The position numbers and the translations under genes were made by a program. DNA of 64,000 nucleotides, from the NCBI GenBank assembly GCA_036924085.1, contig JAVGWX010000019.1:20808293-20872292 (forward strand), in the 5' to 3' direction. Position 1 is the first letter of the stretch; each line of letters begins with the position of its first letter. This document shows, one piece after another, positions 30,480 to 42,924 of the stretch. A model generated the notes under the pieces. That model ran no database searches. It saw only the letters and a program-made list of their open reading frames with translations, and was not told the DNA's origin. Source of the stretch: Ariolimax columbianus (taxonomy: Eukaryota; Mollusca; Gastropoda; Stylommatophora; Arionidae).

Positions 30480-32515
30480 TACAAATAGTCATAATTACAC
30501 ATCTGCACGCGCAGTCATAGTTACATATATTCAAACACACTCATAATTACCCATGCACACACATACTCATAATAGCACAGGTACAAATCTACTGCGTTAA
30601 ACACAGGCATTCAAAATCACTTATGTACACGCTACATTACACGTGCACACAATACACAGAATATGACCTATATCACACAAACACACAGCCAATGCTAAAC
30701 ATACGAGTATTACTTACAAATACACACCACACTTACACATAACCTACTGGCACACTTACACACACACACACACACACTTACACTTACATATAACCTATTG
30801 GCATACTTACACACACACACTTACACATAACCTACTGGCACACTTACACATAACCTACTGACACACTTACACATAACCTACTTACACATAACCTACTTAC
30901 ACACATACACATAACCTACTGGCACACTTACACACACACTTACACATAACCTACTGGCACACTTACATACACACGCTTACACAAAACCTACTGCCACACT
31001 TACACACACACACACTTACACACACACACAAACACACTTACACATAACCTACTGGCACACTTACACACATACACACACGTACGCATATCCTACTGGCACA
31101 CTTACACACACACACACACACTCTTACACATATCCTACTGGCACACTTACACAGACACACACTCTTACACATATCCTACTGGCACACTTACACACACACT
31201 AACACTTAACCTACTGGCACACTTATACACACACTTACACATATCCTACTGGCACACTTACACACACTAACACATAACCTACTGGCACACTTATACACAC
31301 AGTTACACATATCCTACTGGCACACTTACACACACACACACACACACACTTACACATAACCTACTGGCACACTTGCACACACACACACACACACTTACAC
31401 ATATCCTACTGGCACACTTACACACACACACACTTACACATAACCTACTGGCACACTTACACACACACACACACACACACCCAATTACACATAACCTACT
31501 GGCACACTTGCACACACACACACTTACACATAACCTACTGGCACACTTGCACACACACACACACACACTAACACATAACCTACTGACACACTTACACACA
31601 TACACACTTACACATAACCTACTGACACACTTACACACATACACACTTACACATAACCTACTGGCACACTTACACACACACACACACACCCACTTACACA
31701 TAACCTACTGGCACACTTGCACACACACACACTTACACATAACCTACTGGCACACTTGCACACACACCCACTAACACATATTCTACTGGCACACTTACAC
31801 ACACACACCCACTTACACATAACCTACTGGCACACTTGCACACACACACACCCACTTACACATAACCTACTGGCACACTTACACACACACACACTTACCC
31901 ATAACCTACTTGCACACACACACACACACTAACACATAACCTACTGGCACACTTACACACACACACACTTACCCATAACCTACTTGCACACACACACACA
32001 CACACTAACACATAACCTACTGGCACACTTACACACACACACACATAACCTACTGGCACACTTACACACACACACACTTACACATAACCTACTGGCACAC
32101 TTGCACACACACACACTAACAAATAACCTACTGGCACACTTACACACACACACACACACTAACACATAACCTACTTGCACACACACACACACACTTACAC
32201 ATAACCTACTTGCACACACACACACACTTACACATAACCTACTGGCACACTTGCACACACACACACACACTTACCCATAACCTACTTGCACACACACACA
32301 CACTAACACATAACTTACTGGCACACTTACACACACACTAACACATAACCTACTGGCACACTTACACACACACACACTAACACATAACCTACTGGCACAC
32401 TTACACACACACTAACACATAACCTACTGGCACACTTACACACACACTAACACATAACCTACTGGCACACTTACACATAACCTACTGGCACATTCACACA
32501 CACACACACACACAC
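30480..32515. repeat. CATAACCTACTGGCACACTTACAC minisatellite with embedded (CA)n, about 2 kb
   Basis: More than 45 copies of a core containing ACATAACCTACTGGCACACT are separated by (CA)n of variable length, with degenerate CA-rich sequence at the left from 30480. The array is strongly G-poor on the plus strand. Core variants (CTACTTGCAC, TATCCTACTGG) cluster regionally. Open frames on both strands are repeat artefacts. Confidence 0.96.
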
Positions 32516-33685
32516 ACACAGATTTACTCGTACACACGCATATCGTATTGTACACATTATACCGACTTTCACATCGATATTAAGCTTGCTGTCTCCCTGC
32601 ATCACCCGACACCTTTTCTGCATATCTTTTCTCTCGCTCTCTCTTCCTCTCTCTCTCTCTCTCTCTCTCACTCTTTCTTTCTCTTTCGTCCTGCCCTAAT
32701 CGCTTTCTGTGACTCACTTAAAATTCCCCCATCCAGCTTCATGGTCAGACATCACCCCCCGCTGTGTAAAGTTGATTCCCTGACACAAAACAATGTTCCG
32801 GGGGAAAATTAATCAGACAATCACATTGAGTGTGCGCACACAGACTTGGGTCGTGTCACTTTGTTGACACAGAGCTGCAACATAGACTTAATGTCCTGGC
32901 TGTTGTTGCGAACCACCTTGTGGCGTAGCTGTGTAGTCGATCAATTCCCTCTACAGCCGTCTATAGCTTGAGCATTGCTGCATTTGAAATGGTTTGTTTT
33001 CTCAGAAATCTTGTTATACCGCGCCAGATTCGTCTCATCTTTCTCCTTCCGTTTGTCTCATTTTCTTTGCGAATTTTTTAGTCATAAATCTTCTCCTACC
33101 ATGCCAGATTTGCCCTATCTGTCTTCTTCAATTTTTGTTTTCTTCAATTTTTGTTATTTTCTTTGTTGTTTTTTTTTCATTATCATAAATATTAGTTTAG
33201 TTTAGTCGAAGAATCAACGTCAGTGCACACGGTTTAACCCATATATGCTCTGGTCTTCTCCGTATTTTTGGGAGAATCTCATTTTTTTTTTTTTTTTGCT
33301 TAAATGTTTGCCTCACTAGTTTCTACTGGCGGAGGCGCGCCATTTTCCACCCCAGACCGTAGTCCATTGGGCGATATCAGGACGCATAAACCAGTGCTTG
33401 GATGCATGTGTGCATCTGTATGTACCTATGCTAGGTTTGTGCGCCCTCAGAAGCTAGCCCAACCAAAGTGCAATGGAAGGGCTTTACCACGAGGGCGCGT
33501 GTGAAAGTTGTGCAAGGGTGTGACTGTAGGACAGAGTCAAATGAAACAGAGCGAGGTAAGAGAAGAGAGAGAAGAGTTGCCCCCAGGGTGAGCAATGATC
33601 TTCTGAGAGGGGAGAATCTCATCACAATGGACGAACTTCTTTTTACCGGCGAGAGGATACCGTAATAAATTTGGTCGATTTTTAA
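32516..33685. other. Unassigned stretch with CT tract and poly-T
   Basis: (CT)n occurs at about 32632-32690 and poly-T at about 33281-33297. No coding signal. The block at about 33228-33280 (GTGCACACGGTTTAACCC, TCTTCTCC) resembles part of the SINE at 33690-33915. Confidence 0.4.
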
Positions 33686-33689
33686 CATA

Positions 33690-33915
33690 ATTTTTAATTG
33701 TGGGTGGACAGCTGCCGTTAAGCCTACTCTTTTCAATTTCCAACTGCCGAGAGATTTTTAACGTGTGCGATACTGCACACGGTCGTCTGATCTCTACTAC
33801 CCAGAGATCCGGGGAAATACCTGAAAGTCCAGGTGAAAAAAACCCGGTCTTCTCCATGGTTTGAACCCGCCACCTCTAGGTTGACGTGTTACCCCGAGAC
33901 CATTCGGCCCTCAAT
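33690..33915 (-). mobile_element. tRNA-derived SINE, minus strand
   Basis: The minus strand carries a good B box in GCGGGTTCAAACC (about 33856-33868). Upstream, GGCCGAATGGTCTCGGGGTA acts as a degraded A-box region. The long A-to-B spacing suggests a Leu/Ser-type tRNA head. The body continues leftwards through a GAGATCAGACGACCGTGTGC block. Confidence 0.65.
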
Positions 33916-34435
33916 ATCTCTCAGAAATCTTGTCGTGCCATGCTAGATTCGTCGTATCTGTCTCATACCGTTTCTCTTATTGCCTATGCTTTCCCGGAAA
34001 CTCTGTCGTACCATGCCTGATTCATGACATCTGTCTCATAAGATTTCTCATATTGTCTGCATTCCCAGAAATATTGTCATACCATGCCTGATTTATGACA
34101 TCTGTTTCATAAGACTTCTCATATTGTCTGCATTCAAAGAAATATTGTCATACCATGCCTGATTCATGACATCTGTTTCATAAGACTTCTCATATTGTCT
34201 GCATTCCCAGAAATATTGTCATACCATGCCTGATTCATGACATCTGTTTCATAAGACTTCTCATATTGTCTGCATTCCCAGAAATATTGTCATACCATGC
34301 CTGATTCATGACATCTGTCTCATAAGACTTCTCATATTGTCTGCATTCCCAGAAATATTGTCATACCATGCCTGATTCATGACATTTGTCTCATAAGACT
34401 TCTCCAATTGATTATGCTTTCCCAGAAATCATGTC
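33916..34435. repeat. 71-bp minisatellite, about seven copies
   Basis: CCAGAAATATTGTCATACCA and CATAAGACTTCTCATATTGT recur with 71-bp spacing. Inner copies are nearly identical, and edge copies at 33916-34020 and 34400-34500 are diverged. This fits expansion from the centre. Confidence 0.93.
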
Positions 34436-34880
34436 GTACCATTCTAGATTGGTCCTATCGATCTCCTTTAGCTTCTCCTATTGTCTTTGCTTTCACAGAA
34501 ATCGTATCATACCCTGCCACATCCTTCGTCACATATCTCCTTGATTCTTGGAACCAACATCATCACACAGGGAACATTCCCATAAGTGTTACGTCCTCCG
34601 TCCAAGCAACCAGCCAAGCGTATATATATACACAGAGTCCAAGTCAGGTGTTGATTTCGTATTCTTCGAATCTTTCAAGACAGAACACACATTTTCTCCC
34701 TTAGTCACTCCCAAATCTATCACCCAAAACCATATCTCTTTCAGTTACTCTTATCTTCTTAGTCCCCCCATAAATCTTGTAATACTTCACTGGATTCTTC
34801 CTCGCATGTCTCTTGGTGCCTTTCGTTGTCTGACCACTGCATACTTAGCAAAGTTGTATCGGATACTCTAGCGTACCTGA
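34436..34880. other. Unassigned non-coding stretch
   Basis: The left part may contain further diverged units of the 71-bp array. Otherwise nothing is recognised. Confidence 0.4.
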
Positions 34881-34881
34881 A

Positions 34882-35560
34882 TTGACAAAAAAGCCAAGAT
34901 ACTGTACATATACAGTAGTGCACTTCAACGAATATACTGTGTTTAGCTGTGTGGGAGGAGAGGTCGTTGCTGAACTTAGTAGGGCATTCATGTCAACAAC
35001 CTCCAGTGTGAGAATGGAGACGGAAGCAGTGACCTCAGCACTGAAATGGATATCTGAGACTTCTATAACAAAGGCAGTCATCATGACAGACGTGCAAGAC
35101 GTACTTCAGAAAGTACAGAAGGGATGGCTTAGGTACGAGTGGATAGCTGCTGTTTAGGCCTCAAACCCGCAGGCGTTGACCTGGATCTACTGTCCTGCTC
35201 ATGCCGGGGTTCAGGGCAATGAAAGAGCTGACATCATGACTTCACAAGCTCCCATCATGGGCACATTAGTGATTGACAGAAGTGACATTTTGAAATCAAG
35301 CAATGACCGCCTGCTGGATGAGGACACCCCAATAGATCAAGTAGCAATCCACAGACTGTAAAGTTGTTATATTAAACGAGGTTCGAGCGGAGTGGGGCGC
35401 ATGAGAGGACGGCACAGGAGAGTGTAAAACCAACGAGCTACAGCGACCATCAGCATCCATACCTTACGCCATTTGATGAGAGAGACTGAGCACCTATGAG
35501 TATGCCCGGAGTGCAGTGACGTCGATTCTTAGAAACAGAAACTGTGTTTAACAAGATTAT
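34882..35560 (+). pseudogene. LINE RNase H domain, pseudogene
   Basis: The frame from 34882 reads YTVVHFNEYTVFSCVGGEVV, RMETEAVTSALKWISETSI and AVIMTDVQDVLQKVQKGW. A TAG at 35155-35157 interrupts it, and the same frame resumes with LTWIYCPAHAGVQGNERADI. The RNase H hallmarks are the ETEA Glu helix, the MTDV Asp and the GNERAD terminal Asp. The C-terminal Cys/His tail survives out of frame as TEHLWVCPECSDV near 35500. It is a different family from the (GAA)n-tailed pair at 16.6-18.3 kb. Confidence 0.85.
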
Positions 35561-35636
35561 ACTCTACATTATATGGGTACGGTTTTATTTTTTAAATGTA
35601 TCCGGAAAATAACCTATTTCTAGTATTAGTTAATCT

Positions 35637-35841
35637 AGAGTTGATCAGCGAGCGGTGATTTGGTTTCTAACATCTGAAGGATGTCGACCAGTTGACATTC
35701 ATCGCAGAATGCATGCAGTGTATGGTGACACAAGTGTACCGAAGGCATCAGTGAAGAACTGGACAACGACGTTTAAAGAAGGACGTGAGTTAATCAAAGA
35801 TCTTCCGAGACCAGGTCACGCGCATATTGTTTCGTTAAGTC
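35637..35841 (+). pseudogene. Mariner-type transposase N-terminal HTH fragment (left arm)
   Basis: The open frame at 35655-35855 contains VIWFLTSEGCRPVDIHRRM, HAVYGDTSVPKASVKNW, FKEGRELIKDLPRPG. This is the first helix-turn-helix of mariner/Mos1-type transposases (xxFREGRxSLxDxPRPGR signature). The catalytic DDD domain is absent. The sequence is repeated in inverted orientation immediately downstream. Confidence 0.82.
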
Positions 35842-35999
35842 ACGTCCTTCTTTAAACATCGTTGTCCAGTTCTTCACTGTTGTCTTTGACACACCATTTG
35901 TCCTCATACACTGCCTACATTTTGCGATGAATGTCAACTGGTCGACATCATTCAGCTGTTAGAAACCGAATCACCCCTCGCTTCGCTGATCTACTCTGG
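35842..35999 (-). pseudogene. Mariner-type HTH fragment (right arm of inverted repeat)
   Basis: The minus strand decodes as KRGVIRFLTAE, stop, CRPVDIHRKM, followed by a stop and frameshift. It aligns base by base with the left arm: GTCGACCAGTTGACATTCAT and GTGAAGAACTGGACAACGA occur in both orientations. The arms are about 150 bp, separated by a spacer of about 45 bp, forming a foldback structure. This arm is more decayed than the left one. Confidence 0.8.
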
Positions 36000-36500
36000 A
36001 CCGATTCCGTATCACACTCGCCATGTTTTTAACAGTCTTCTGAGGAAACTATGAGTCGTGGGATAATGCAATTTTACAAACTTGACCGATGGCATGTGCT
36101 GTTAACACCAGAAGTTTCGGCATCATGCGCATCGTACTTTGTTCACTCGTTGCAGTTTTGTCCAGTTTCATTTGAACACGCCTCGTATATACCGTCTGAC
36201 CGCCGAACAAACGTTGTACAACTCATGACTAGATATTTTGATGTACTTAAACTGGGTGTACAACTCTTTTTGTCAGCTTTTGTAACATCATTGGAAGGGT
36301 GCAGCAGATGCCCAATTTTTTGCTATTTATATTTACTGCAACAGAGCATTCGTCAAGGATGAAGAACAAACTAAAAGAAGCAACAAAAAACATGGTATGT
36401 TTCTGACAGCGATACAATTCGTTTTCGTTTGAGTTGACAGTCATTACCAGGAAGTTAATGGCCAGGAAGGCTCTGAACATTGATTTTAATCACTTCTCCA
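36000..36500. other. Unassigned non-coding stretch
   Basis: A 103-codon plus frame (36051-36362) has no recognisable domain. No repeat was seen. Confidence 0.4.
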
Positions 36501-36504
36501 TTTG

Positions 36505-37405
36505 TTATGTCCGATACTACTTGAATCTAAATTTGTTCTTGTCAAAGATACTTGAATCTAAATTTGTTCTTGTCAAAGATACTTGAATCTAAATTTGTTT
36601 TTGTCAAAGATACTTGAATCTAAATTTGTTCTTGTCAAAGATACTTGAATCTAAATTAGTTCTTGTCAAAGATATTTGAATCTAAATTTGTTCTTGTCAA
36701 AGATACTTGAATCTAAATTTGATCTTGTCAAATATACTTGAATCTAAATTTGTTCTTGTCAAAGATACTTGAATCTAAATTTGTTCTTGTCAAAGATACT
36801 TGAATCTAAATTTGTTCTTGTCAAAGATACTTGAATCTAATAAATTTGTTCTTGTCAAAGATACTTGAATCTAAATTTGTTTTTGTCAAAGATACTTGAA
36901 TCTAAATTTGTTCTTGTCAAAGATACTTGAATCTAAATTAGTTCTTGTCAAAGATATTTGAATCTAAATTTGTTCTTGTCAAAGATACTTGAATCTAAAT
37001 TTTGTCTTGTCAAAGATACCTGAATCTAAATTTGTTCTTGTCAAAGATACTTGAATCTAAATTTGTTCTTGTCAAAGATACTTGAATCTAAATTTGTTCT
37101 TGTCAAAGATACTTGAATCTAAATTTTTTCTTGTCAAAGATACCTGAATCTAAATTTGTTCTTGTCAAAGATACCTGAATCTAAATTTGTTCTTGTCAAA
37201 GATACTTGCATCTAAATTTGTTATGTCCTATACTACTTGCATCTAAATTTGTTATGTCCGATAATATTTGAATCTAAATGTGTCTTGTCCGATACTACCT
37301 GAATCTAAATCTGTTCTGTTAAAAGCTAAGACATAGATCTAAATATGTTCTTCTCAAAGCTTAGATCTAAATCTGTTCTGCTCAAAGCTAAGACTTAGAT
37401 CTAAA
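36505..37405. repeat. 31-bp minisatellite
   Basis: About 22 copies of CTTGTCAAAGATACTTGAAT plus CTAAATTTGTT. A run of several units at about 36540-36710 is duplicated around 36860-36990, including the shared rare variants TTTTTGTC, AATTAGTTC and GATATTTGAA. The right edge degrades into AAGCTAAGACTTAGATCT variants. Confidence 0.95.
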
Positions 37406-37444
37406 TTTATGTTTTTTTGTTTTTTTTTGTTTGTTTTTTTTTGC

Positions 37445-37681
37445 GTTCGCCTTATTTCTCTAATCCCCTAGGCGGTGTGCGTTGCACTGTGATTTTTATT
37501 TTGCGCCTGTCGGCTCAGTGCATCCGACTTCAGCATGCATTTTATGTAAGGGTCTGCTTCCTCCTGCATTTTCTAAGGGTTTGCTTTCCCAGGGTAACGG
37601 CCGGTGCTGTGATGGGGATTGAACCCAACACCTTCGGATTGTGAGCCGTGCCACTTAACCACTAGGCCACGCCGTCCCCCT
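37445..37681 (-). mobile_element. tRNA-derived SINE with intact A and B boxes, minus strand
   Basis: Read on the minus strand, GGCGTGGCCTAGTGGTTAAG contains a perfect A box (TGGCCTAGTGG), and GGGTTCAATCC contains a perfect B box (GTTCAATCC). They are spaced as in a tRNA. The body extends to about 37445 and ends near an A/T-rich run (poly-T on the plus strand, which would be the A-tail). It is the best-preserved Pol III promoter in the window. Confidence 0.88.
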
Positions 37682-38320
37682 ATATTTATGTTCAATGCTA
37701 AGACCTTAATCTAATGTAGTTCTTTTCAAAGTTAAACCTTGAATCTAAATTATCGGTCCTGGCACATTCTATCTGATAGCAGATTCCCAGTTTTGTTTTG
37801 TACGGAATAAGGTCCCCCTCACCATAGTGCAACTCAATCATTTTGAGCAAGCTTACCACTACTGGGATCACAGTGTCAATCCCCAGCTCGTTGACTGCAG
37901 CTGTCCTCTTCTGTATGCGCAATGAAGATATGAGCTGATGATATTGATCAATATGTTTCCCATGACCCTGATTCGGGTCTTTACTTGACTTCTCCATTTA
38001 CAATTCGTTTGCTATATACATTCAATTCCTGATCAATAGCCATATATCTGTTGTAGTGAAACCGAGGCAACGGTCTAATAGATAGACACAATGGTTATTA
38101 TAATAGCCAATCTCCTTCGCCAGTGTCTACTATTGGTACTATCGATCTATTTCGCACTAATCAGTTATTCTCTCCAACTAATCAATCAGATTAGGGGATT
38201 CGATGATGCGTTTTTTTGTTTATCTCATCTGTCCGAGTAGTAATTTATTTTGTCCGCTTACCCCGATTGTGTTTTTGTTAATGCATTGTTATATGTTGTT
38301 CACTTTGTAGCGATATTGAT
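37682..38320. other. Unassigned stretch with a 99-codon minus-strand frame
   Basis: The minus frame at 37698-37997 (LISSLRIQKRTAAVNELGID, VIPVVVSLLKMIELHY) has a reasonable composition but no family I recognise. It could be an exon or element remnant. Residual 31-bp-array-like units (CTTGAATCTAAATTA) flank its left end. Confidence 0.3.
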
Positions 38321-41300
38321 CACGGTCTGTTAGAGACTCAAGGCTGACTGATAGCCTGTTAGCGACTGCAGGCTGACTGATAGCCTGTTAGCGACTCATG
38401 GCTGACTAATAGCTTGTTAGCGACTCAAGGCTGACTGATTGAAAGTTAGCGACTCAAGGCTGACTGATAGCCTGTTAGTGACTCAAGGCTGACTGATAGC
38501 GACTCAGGGCTGACTGATAGCCTGTTAGCGACTCAAGGCTGACTGATAGCCTGTTAGCGACCCAAGGCTGACTGATAGCCTGTTAGCGACTAAAGGCTGA
38601 CTGATAGCCTGTTAGCGACCCAAGGCTGACTGATAGCCTGTTAGTGACCCTAGGCTGACTAATAGCCTGTTAGCGACTCAAGGCTGACTGATAGCCTGTT
38701 AGCGACTCAAAGCTGACTGATAGCCTGTTAGCGACTCAAGGCTGACTGATAGCCTGTTAGCGACTCAAGGCTGACTGATAGCCTGTTAGCTGCTCAAGGC
38801 TGACTGATAGCATGTCAGTGACTCAAGGCTGACTGATAGCCTGTTAGCGACTCAAGGCTGATTGATAGCCTGTTAGCGACTCAAGGCTGACTGATAGCCT
38901 GTTAGCGACTCAAGGCTGACTGATAGCCTGTTAGCGAGTCAAGGCTGACTGATAGCCTGTTAGCGACTGCAGGCTGACTGATAGCCTGTTAGCGACTCAT
39001 GGCTGACTAATAGCTTGTTAGCGACTCAAGGCTGACTGATTGAATGTTAGCGACTCAAGGCTGACTGATAGCCTGTTAGTGACTCAAGGCTGACTGATAG
39101 CGACTCAGGGCTGACTGATAGCCTGTTAGCGACTCAAGGCTGACTGATAGCCTGTTAGCGACCCAATGCTGACTGATAGCCTGTTAGCGACTAAAGGCTG
39201 ACTGATAGCCTGTTAGCGACCCAAGGCTGACTGATAGCCTGTTAGCGACCCTAGGCTGACTGATAGCCTGTTAGCGACCCTAGGCTGACTGATAGCCTGT
39301 TAGCGACTCAAGGCTGACTGATAGCCTGTTAGCGACTAAAGGCTGACTGATAGCCTGTTAGCGACTCAAGGCTGACTGATAGCCTGTTAGCGACTCAAGG
39401 CTGACTGATAGCCTGTTAGCTGCTCAAGGCTGACTGATAGCCTGTCAGTGACTCAAGGCTGACTGATAGCCTGTTAGCGACTCAAGGCTGATTGATAGCC
39501 TGTTAGCGACTCAAAGCTGACTGATAGCCTGTTAGCGACTCAAGGCTGACTGATAGCCTGTTAGCGACTCAAGGCTGATAGCCTGTTAGCGACTCAAGGC
39601 AGACTGATAGCCTGTTAGCGACTCAAGGCTGACTGATAGCCTGTAAGCGACTCAAGGCTGACTGATAGCCTGTTAGCGATTCAAGGCTGACTGATAGAAA
39701 TTTAGCGACTCAAGGCTGATTGATAGCCTGTTAGCGACTCAAGGCTGACTGATAGCCTGTTAGCGACTCAAGGCTGAGTGATAGCATGTTAGCGACTCAA
39801 GGCTGACTGATAGAATGTTAGCGACTCAAGGCTGATTTATAGCCTGTTAGCGACTCAAGGCTGACTGATAGCCTGTTAGCGACTCGAGGCTGACTGATAG
39901 CCTGTTAGCGACTCGAGGCTGACTGATAGCCTGTTAGCGACTCATGGCTGACTAATAGCCTGTTAGCGACTCAAAGCTGACTGATAGCCTGTTAGCGACT
40001 CACGGCTGAGTGATAGCCTGTTAGCGACTCAAGGCTGAGTGATAGCATGTTAGCGACTCAAGGCTGAATGATAGCCTGTTAGCGACTCAAAGCTGAGTGA
40101 TAGCCTGTTAGCGATTCAAGGCTGACTGATAGCCTGTTAGCGACTCAAAGCTGACTGATAGCCAGTTAGCGACTCAAGGCTGACTGATAGCCTGTTAGCG
40201 ACTCATAGCTGACTGATAACCTGTTAGCGACTCAAGGCTGATTGATAGCTTGTTAGTGGCTCAAGGCTGACTGATAGCCTGTTAGCGACTCAAGGCTGAC
40301 TGATAGCCTGTTAGCGACTCAAGGCTGACTGATAGCCTGTTAGCGACTCAAGGCTGACTGATAGCCTGTTAGCGACTCAAGGCTGACTGATAGCCTGTTA
40401 GTGGCTCAAGGCTGATTGATAGCCTGTTAGCGACTCAAGGCTGACTGATAGCCTGTTAGCTGCTCAAGGCTGACTGATAGCATGTCAGTGACTCAAGGCT
40501 GACTGATAGCCTGTTAGCGACTCAAGGCTGATTGATAGCCTGTTAGCGACTCAAGGCTGACTGATAGCCTGTTAGCGACTCAAGGCTGACTGATAGCCTG
40601 TTAGCGAGTCAAGGCTGACTGATAGCCTGTTAGCGACTGCAGGCTGACTGATAGCCTGTTAGCGACTCATGGCTGACTAATAGCTTTTTAGCGACTCAAG
40701 GCTGACTGATTGAATGTTAGCGACTCAAGGCTGACTGATAGCCTGTTAGTGACTCAAGGCTGACTGATAGCGACTCAGGGCTGACTGATAGCCTGTTAGC
40801 GACTCAAGGCTGACTGATAGCCTGTTAGCGACCCAAGGCTGACTGATAGCCTGTTAGCGACTAAAGGCTGACTGATAGCCTGTTAGCGACCCAAGGCTGA
40901 CTGATAGCCTGTTAGCGACCCTAGGCTGACTGATAGCCTGTTAGCGACTCAAGGCTGACTGATAGCCTGTTAGCGACTCAAGGCTGACTGATAGCCTGTT
41001 AGCGACTCAAGGCTGACTGATAGCCTGTTAGCGACTCAAGGCTGACTGATAGCCTGTTAGCTGCTCAAGGCTGACTGATAGCCTGTCAGTGACTCAAGGC
41101 TGACTGATAGCCTGTTAGCGACTCAAGGCTGATTGATAGCCTGTTAGCGACTCAAAGCTGACTGATAGCCTGTTAGCGACTCAAGGCTGACTGATAGCCT
41201 GTTAGCGACTCAAGGATAACTGATAGCCTGTTAGCGACTCAAGGCAGACTGATAGCCTGTTAGCGACTCAAGGCTGACTGATAGCCTGTAAGCGACTCAA

Positions 41301-42880
41301 GGCTGACTGATAGCCTGTTAGCGATTCAAGGCTGACTGATAGAAATTTAGCGACTCAAGGCTGATTGATAGCCTGTTAGCGACTCAAGGCTGACTGATAG
41401 CCTGTTAGCGACTCAAGGCTGAGTGATAGCATGTTAGCGACTCAAGGCTGACTGATAGAATGTTAGCGACTCAAGGCTGATTTATAGCCTGTTAGCGACT
41501 CAAGGCTGACTGATAGCCTGTTAGCGACTCGAGGCTGACTGATAGCCTGTTAGCGACTCGAGGCTGACTGATAGCCTGTTAGCGACTCATGGCTTACTAA
41601 TAGCCTGTTAGCGACTCAAAGCTGACTGATAGCCTGTTAGCGACTCACGGCTGAGTGATAGCCTGTTAGCGACTCAAGGCTGAGTGATAGCATGTTAGCG
41701 ACTCAAGGCTGAATGATAGCCTGTTAGCGACTCAAAGCTGAGTGATAGCCTGTTAGCGATTCAAGGCTGACTGATAGCCTGCTAGCGACTCAAAGCTGAC
41801 TGATAGCCAGTTAGCGACTCAAGGCTGACTGATAGCCTGTTAGCGACTCATAGCTGACTGATAACCTGTTAGCGACTCAAGGCTGATTGATAGCTTGTTA
41901 GTGGCTCAAGGCTGACTGATAGCCTGTTAGCGACTCAAGGCTGACTGATAGCCTGTTAGCGACTCAAGGCTGACTGATAGCCTGTTAGCGACTCAAGGCT
42001 GACTGATAGCCTGTTAGCGACTCAAGGCTGACTGATAGCCTGTTAGTGGCTCAAGGCTGATTGATAGCCTGTTAGCGACTCAAGGATGACTGAAAGCCTG
42101 TTAGCGACTCAAGGCTGACTGATAGCCTGTTAGCGACTCAAGGCTGACTGATAGTCTGTTAGCGACTCAAGGCTGACTGATAGCCTGTTAGCGACTCAAG
42201 GCTGACTGATAGTCTGTAAGCGACTTAAGGCTTACTGATAGCCTGTTAGCGACTCAAGGCTGACTGATAGAAAGTTAGCGACTCAAGGCTAATTAATAGC
42301 CTGTTAGCGACTCAAGGCTGACTAATAGCCTGTTAGCGACCAAAGGCTGAGTGATAGCCTGTTAGCGACTCAAGGCTGACTGATAGCCTATTAGCGACCA
42401 AATGCTGAGTGATAGCCTGTTAGCGACTCAAGGCTGACTGATAGCCTGTTAGCGACTCAAGGCTGACTGATAGAATGTTAGCGACTCAAGGCTGATTGAT
42501 AGCCTGTTAGCGACTCGGCTGACTGATAGCCTGTTAGCGACTCAAGGCAGACTGATAGCCTGTTAGCGACTCAAGGCTGACAGATAGCCTGTTAGCGACT
42601 CAAGGCTGACTGATAGCTTGTTAGTGACTCGAGGCTGACTGATAGCCTGTTAGCGACTCATGGCTGACTAATAGCTTTTTAGCGACTCAAGGCTGACTGA
42701 TAGAATGTTAGCGACTCAAGGCTGACTGATAGCCTGTAGCAACTCAAGGCTGACTGAAAGCCTGTTAGCGACTCAAGGCTGAGTGATAGCCTGTTAGCGA
42801 CTCAAGGCTGACTGATAGCTTGTTAGCGACTCAAAGCTGACTGATAGCCTGTTAGCGACTCAAGGTTGAATGACAGCGTC
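38320..42880. repeat. 29-bp satellite array, about 4.5 kb, with higher-order structure
   Basis: Roughly 155 copies of a 29-bp unit: GACTCAAGGCTGACTGATAG plus CCTGTTAGC. It is the largest array in the window. The marker variant AGCGACTGCAGG occurs at 38361, 38962 and 40632, spacings of 601 and 1670. GACTCGAGGC pairs at 39881 and 41526, and CTGTAAGCGA at 39641 and 41286, both 1645 apart. The region of about 38.96-40.6 kb was therefore duplicated in tandem to 40.6-42.3 kb, with small indels. No long frame is open and no gene lies within. Confidence 0.97.
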
Positions 42881-42924
42881 AGGGCCAGCGGCCCATAGCT
42901 TCTCCACCCCCACGTGGTGATCCT

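Noticed and set aside
36051..36362. 103-codon plus-strand frame
   Set aside because: No recognisable domain or context; consistent with chance.
37698..37997. 99-codon minus-strand frame (VNELGIDTVIPVVVSLLK)
   Set aside because: Plausible composition but no recognised family, no splice or promoter context, and it partly overlaps array remnants; too weak to call a gene.
38320..42880. CRISPR-like appearance of regular 29-bp repeats
   Set aside because: There are no unique spacers; units are directly contiguous and the context is a eukaryotic satellite.
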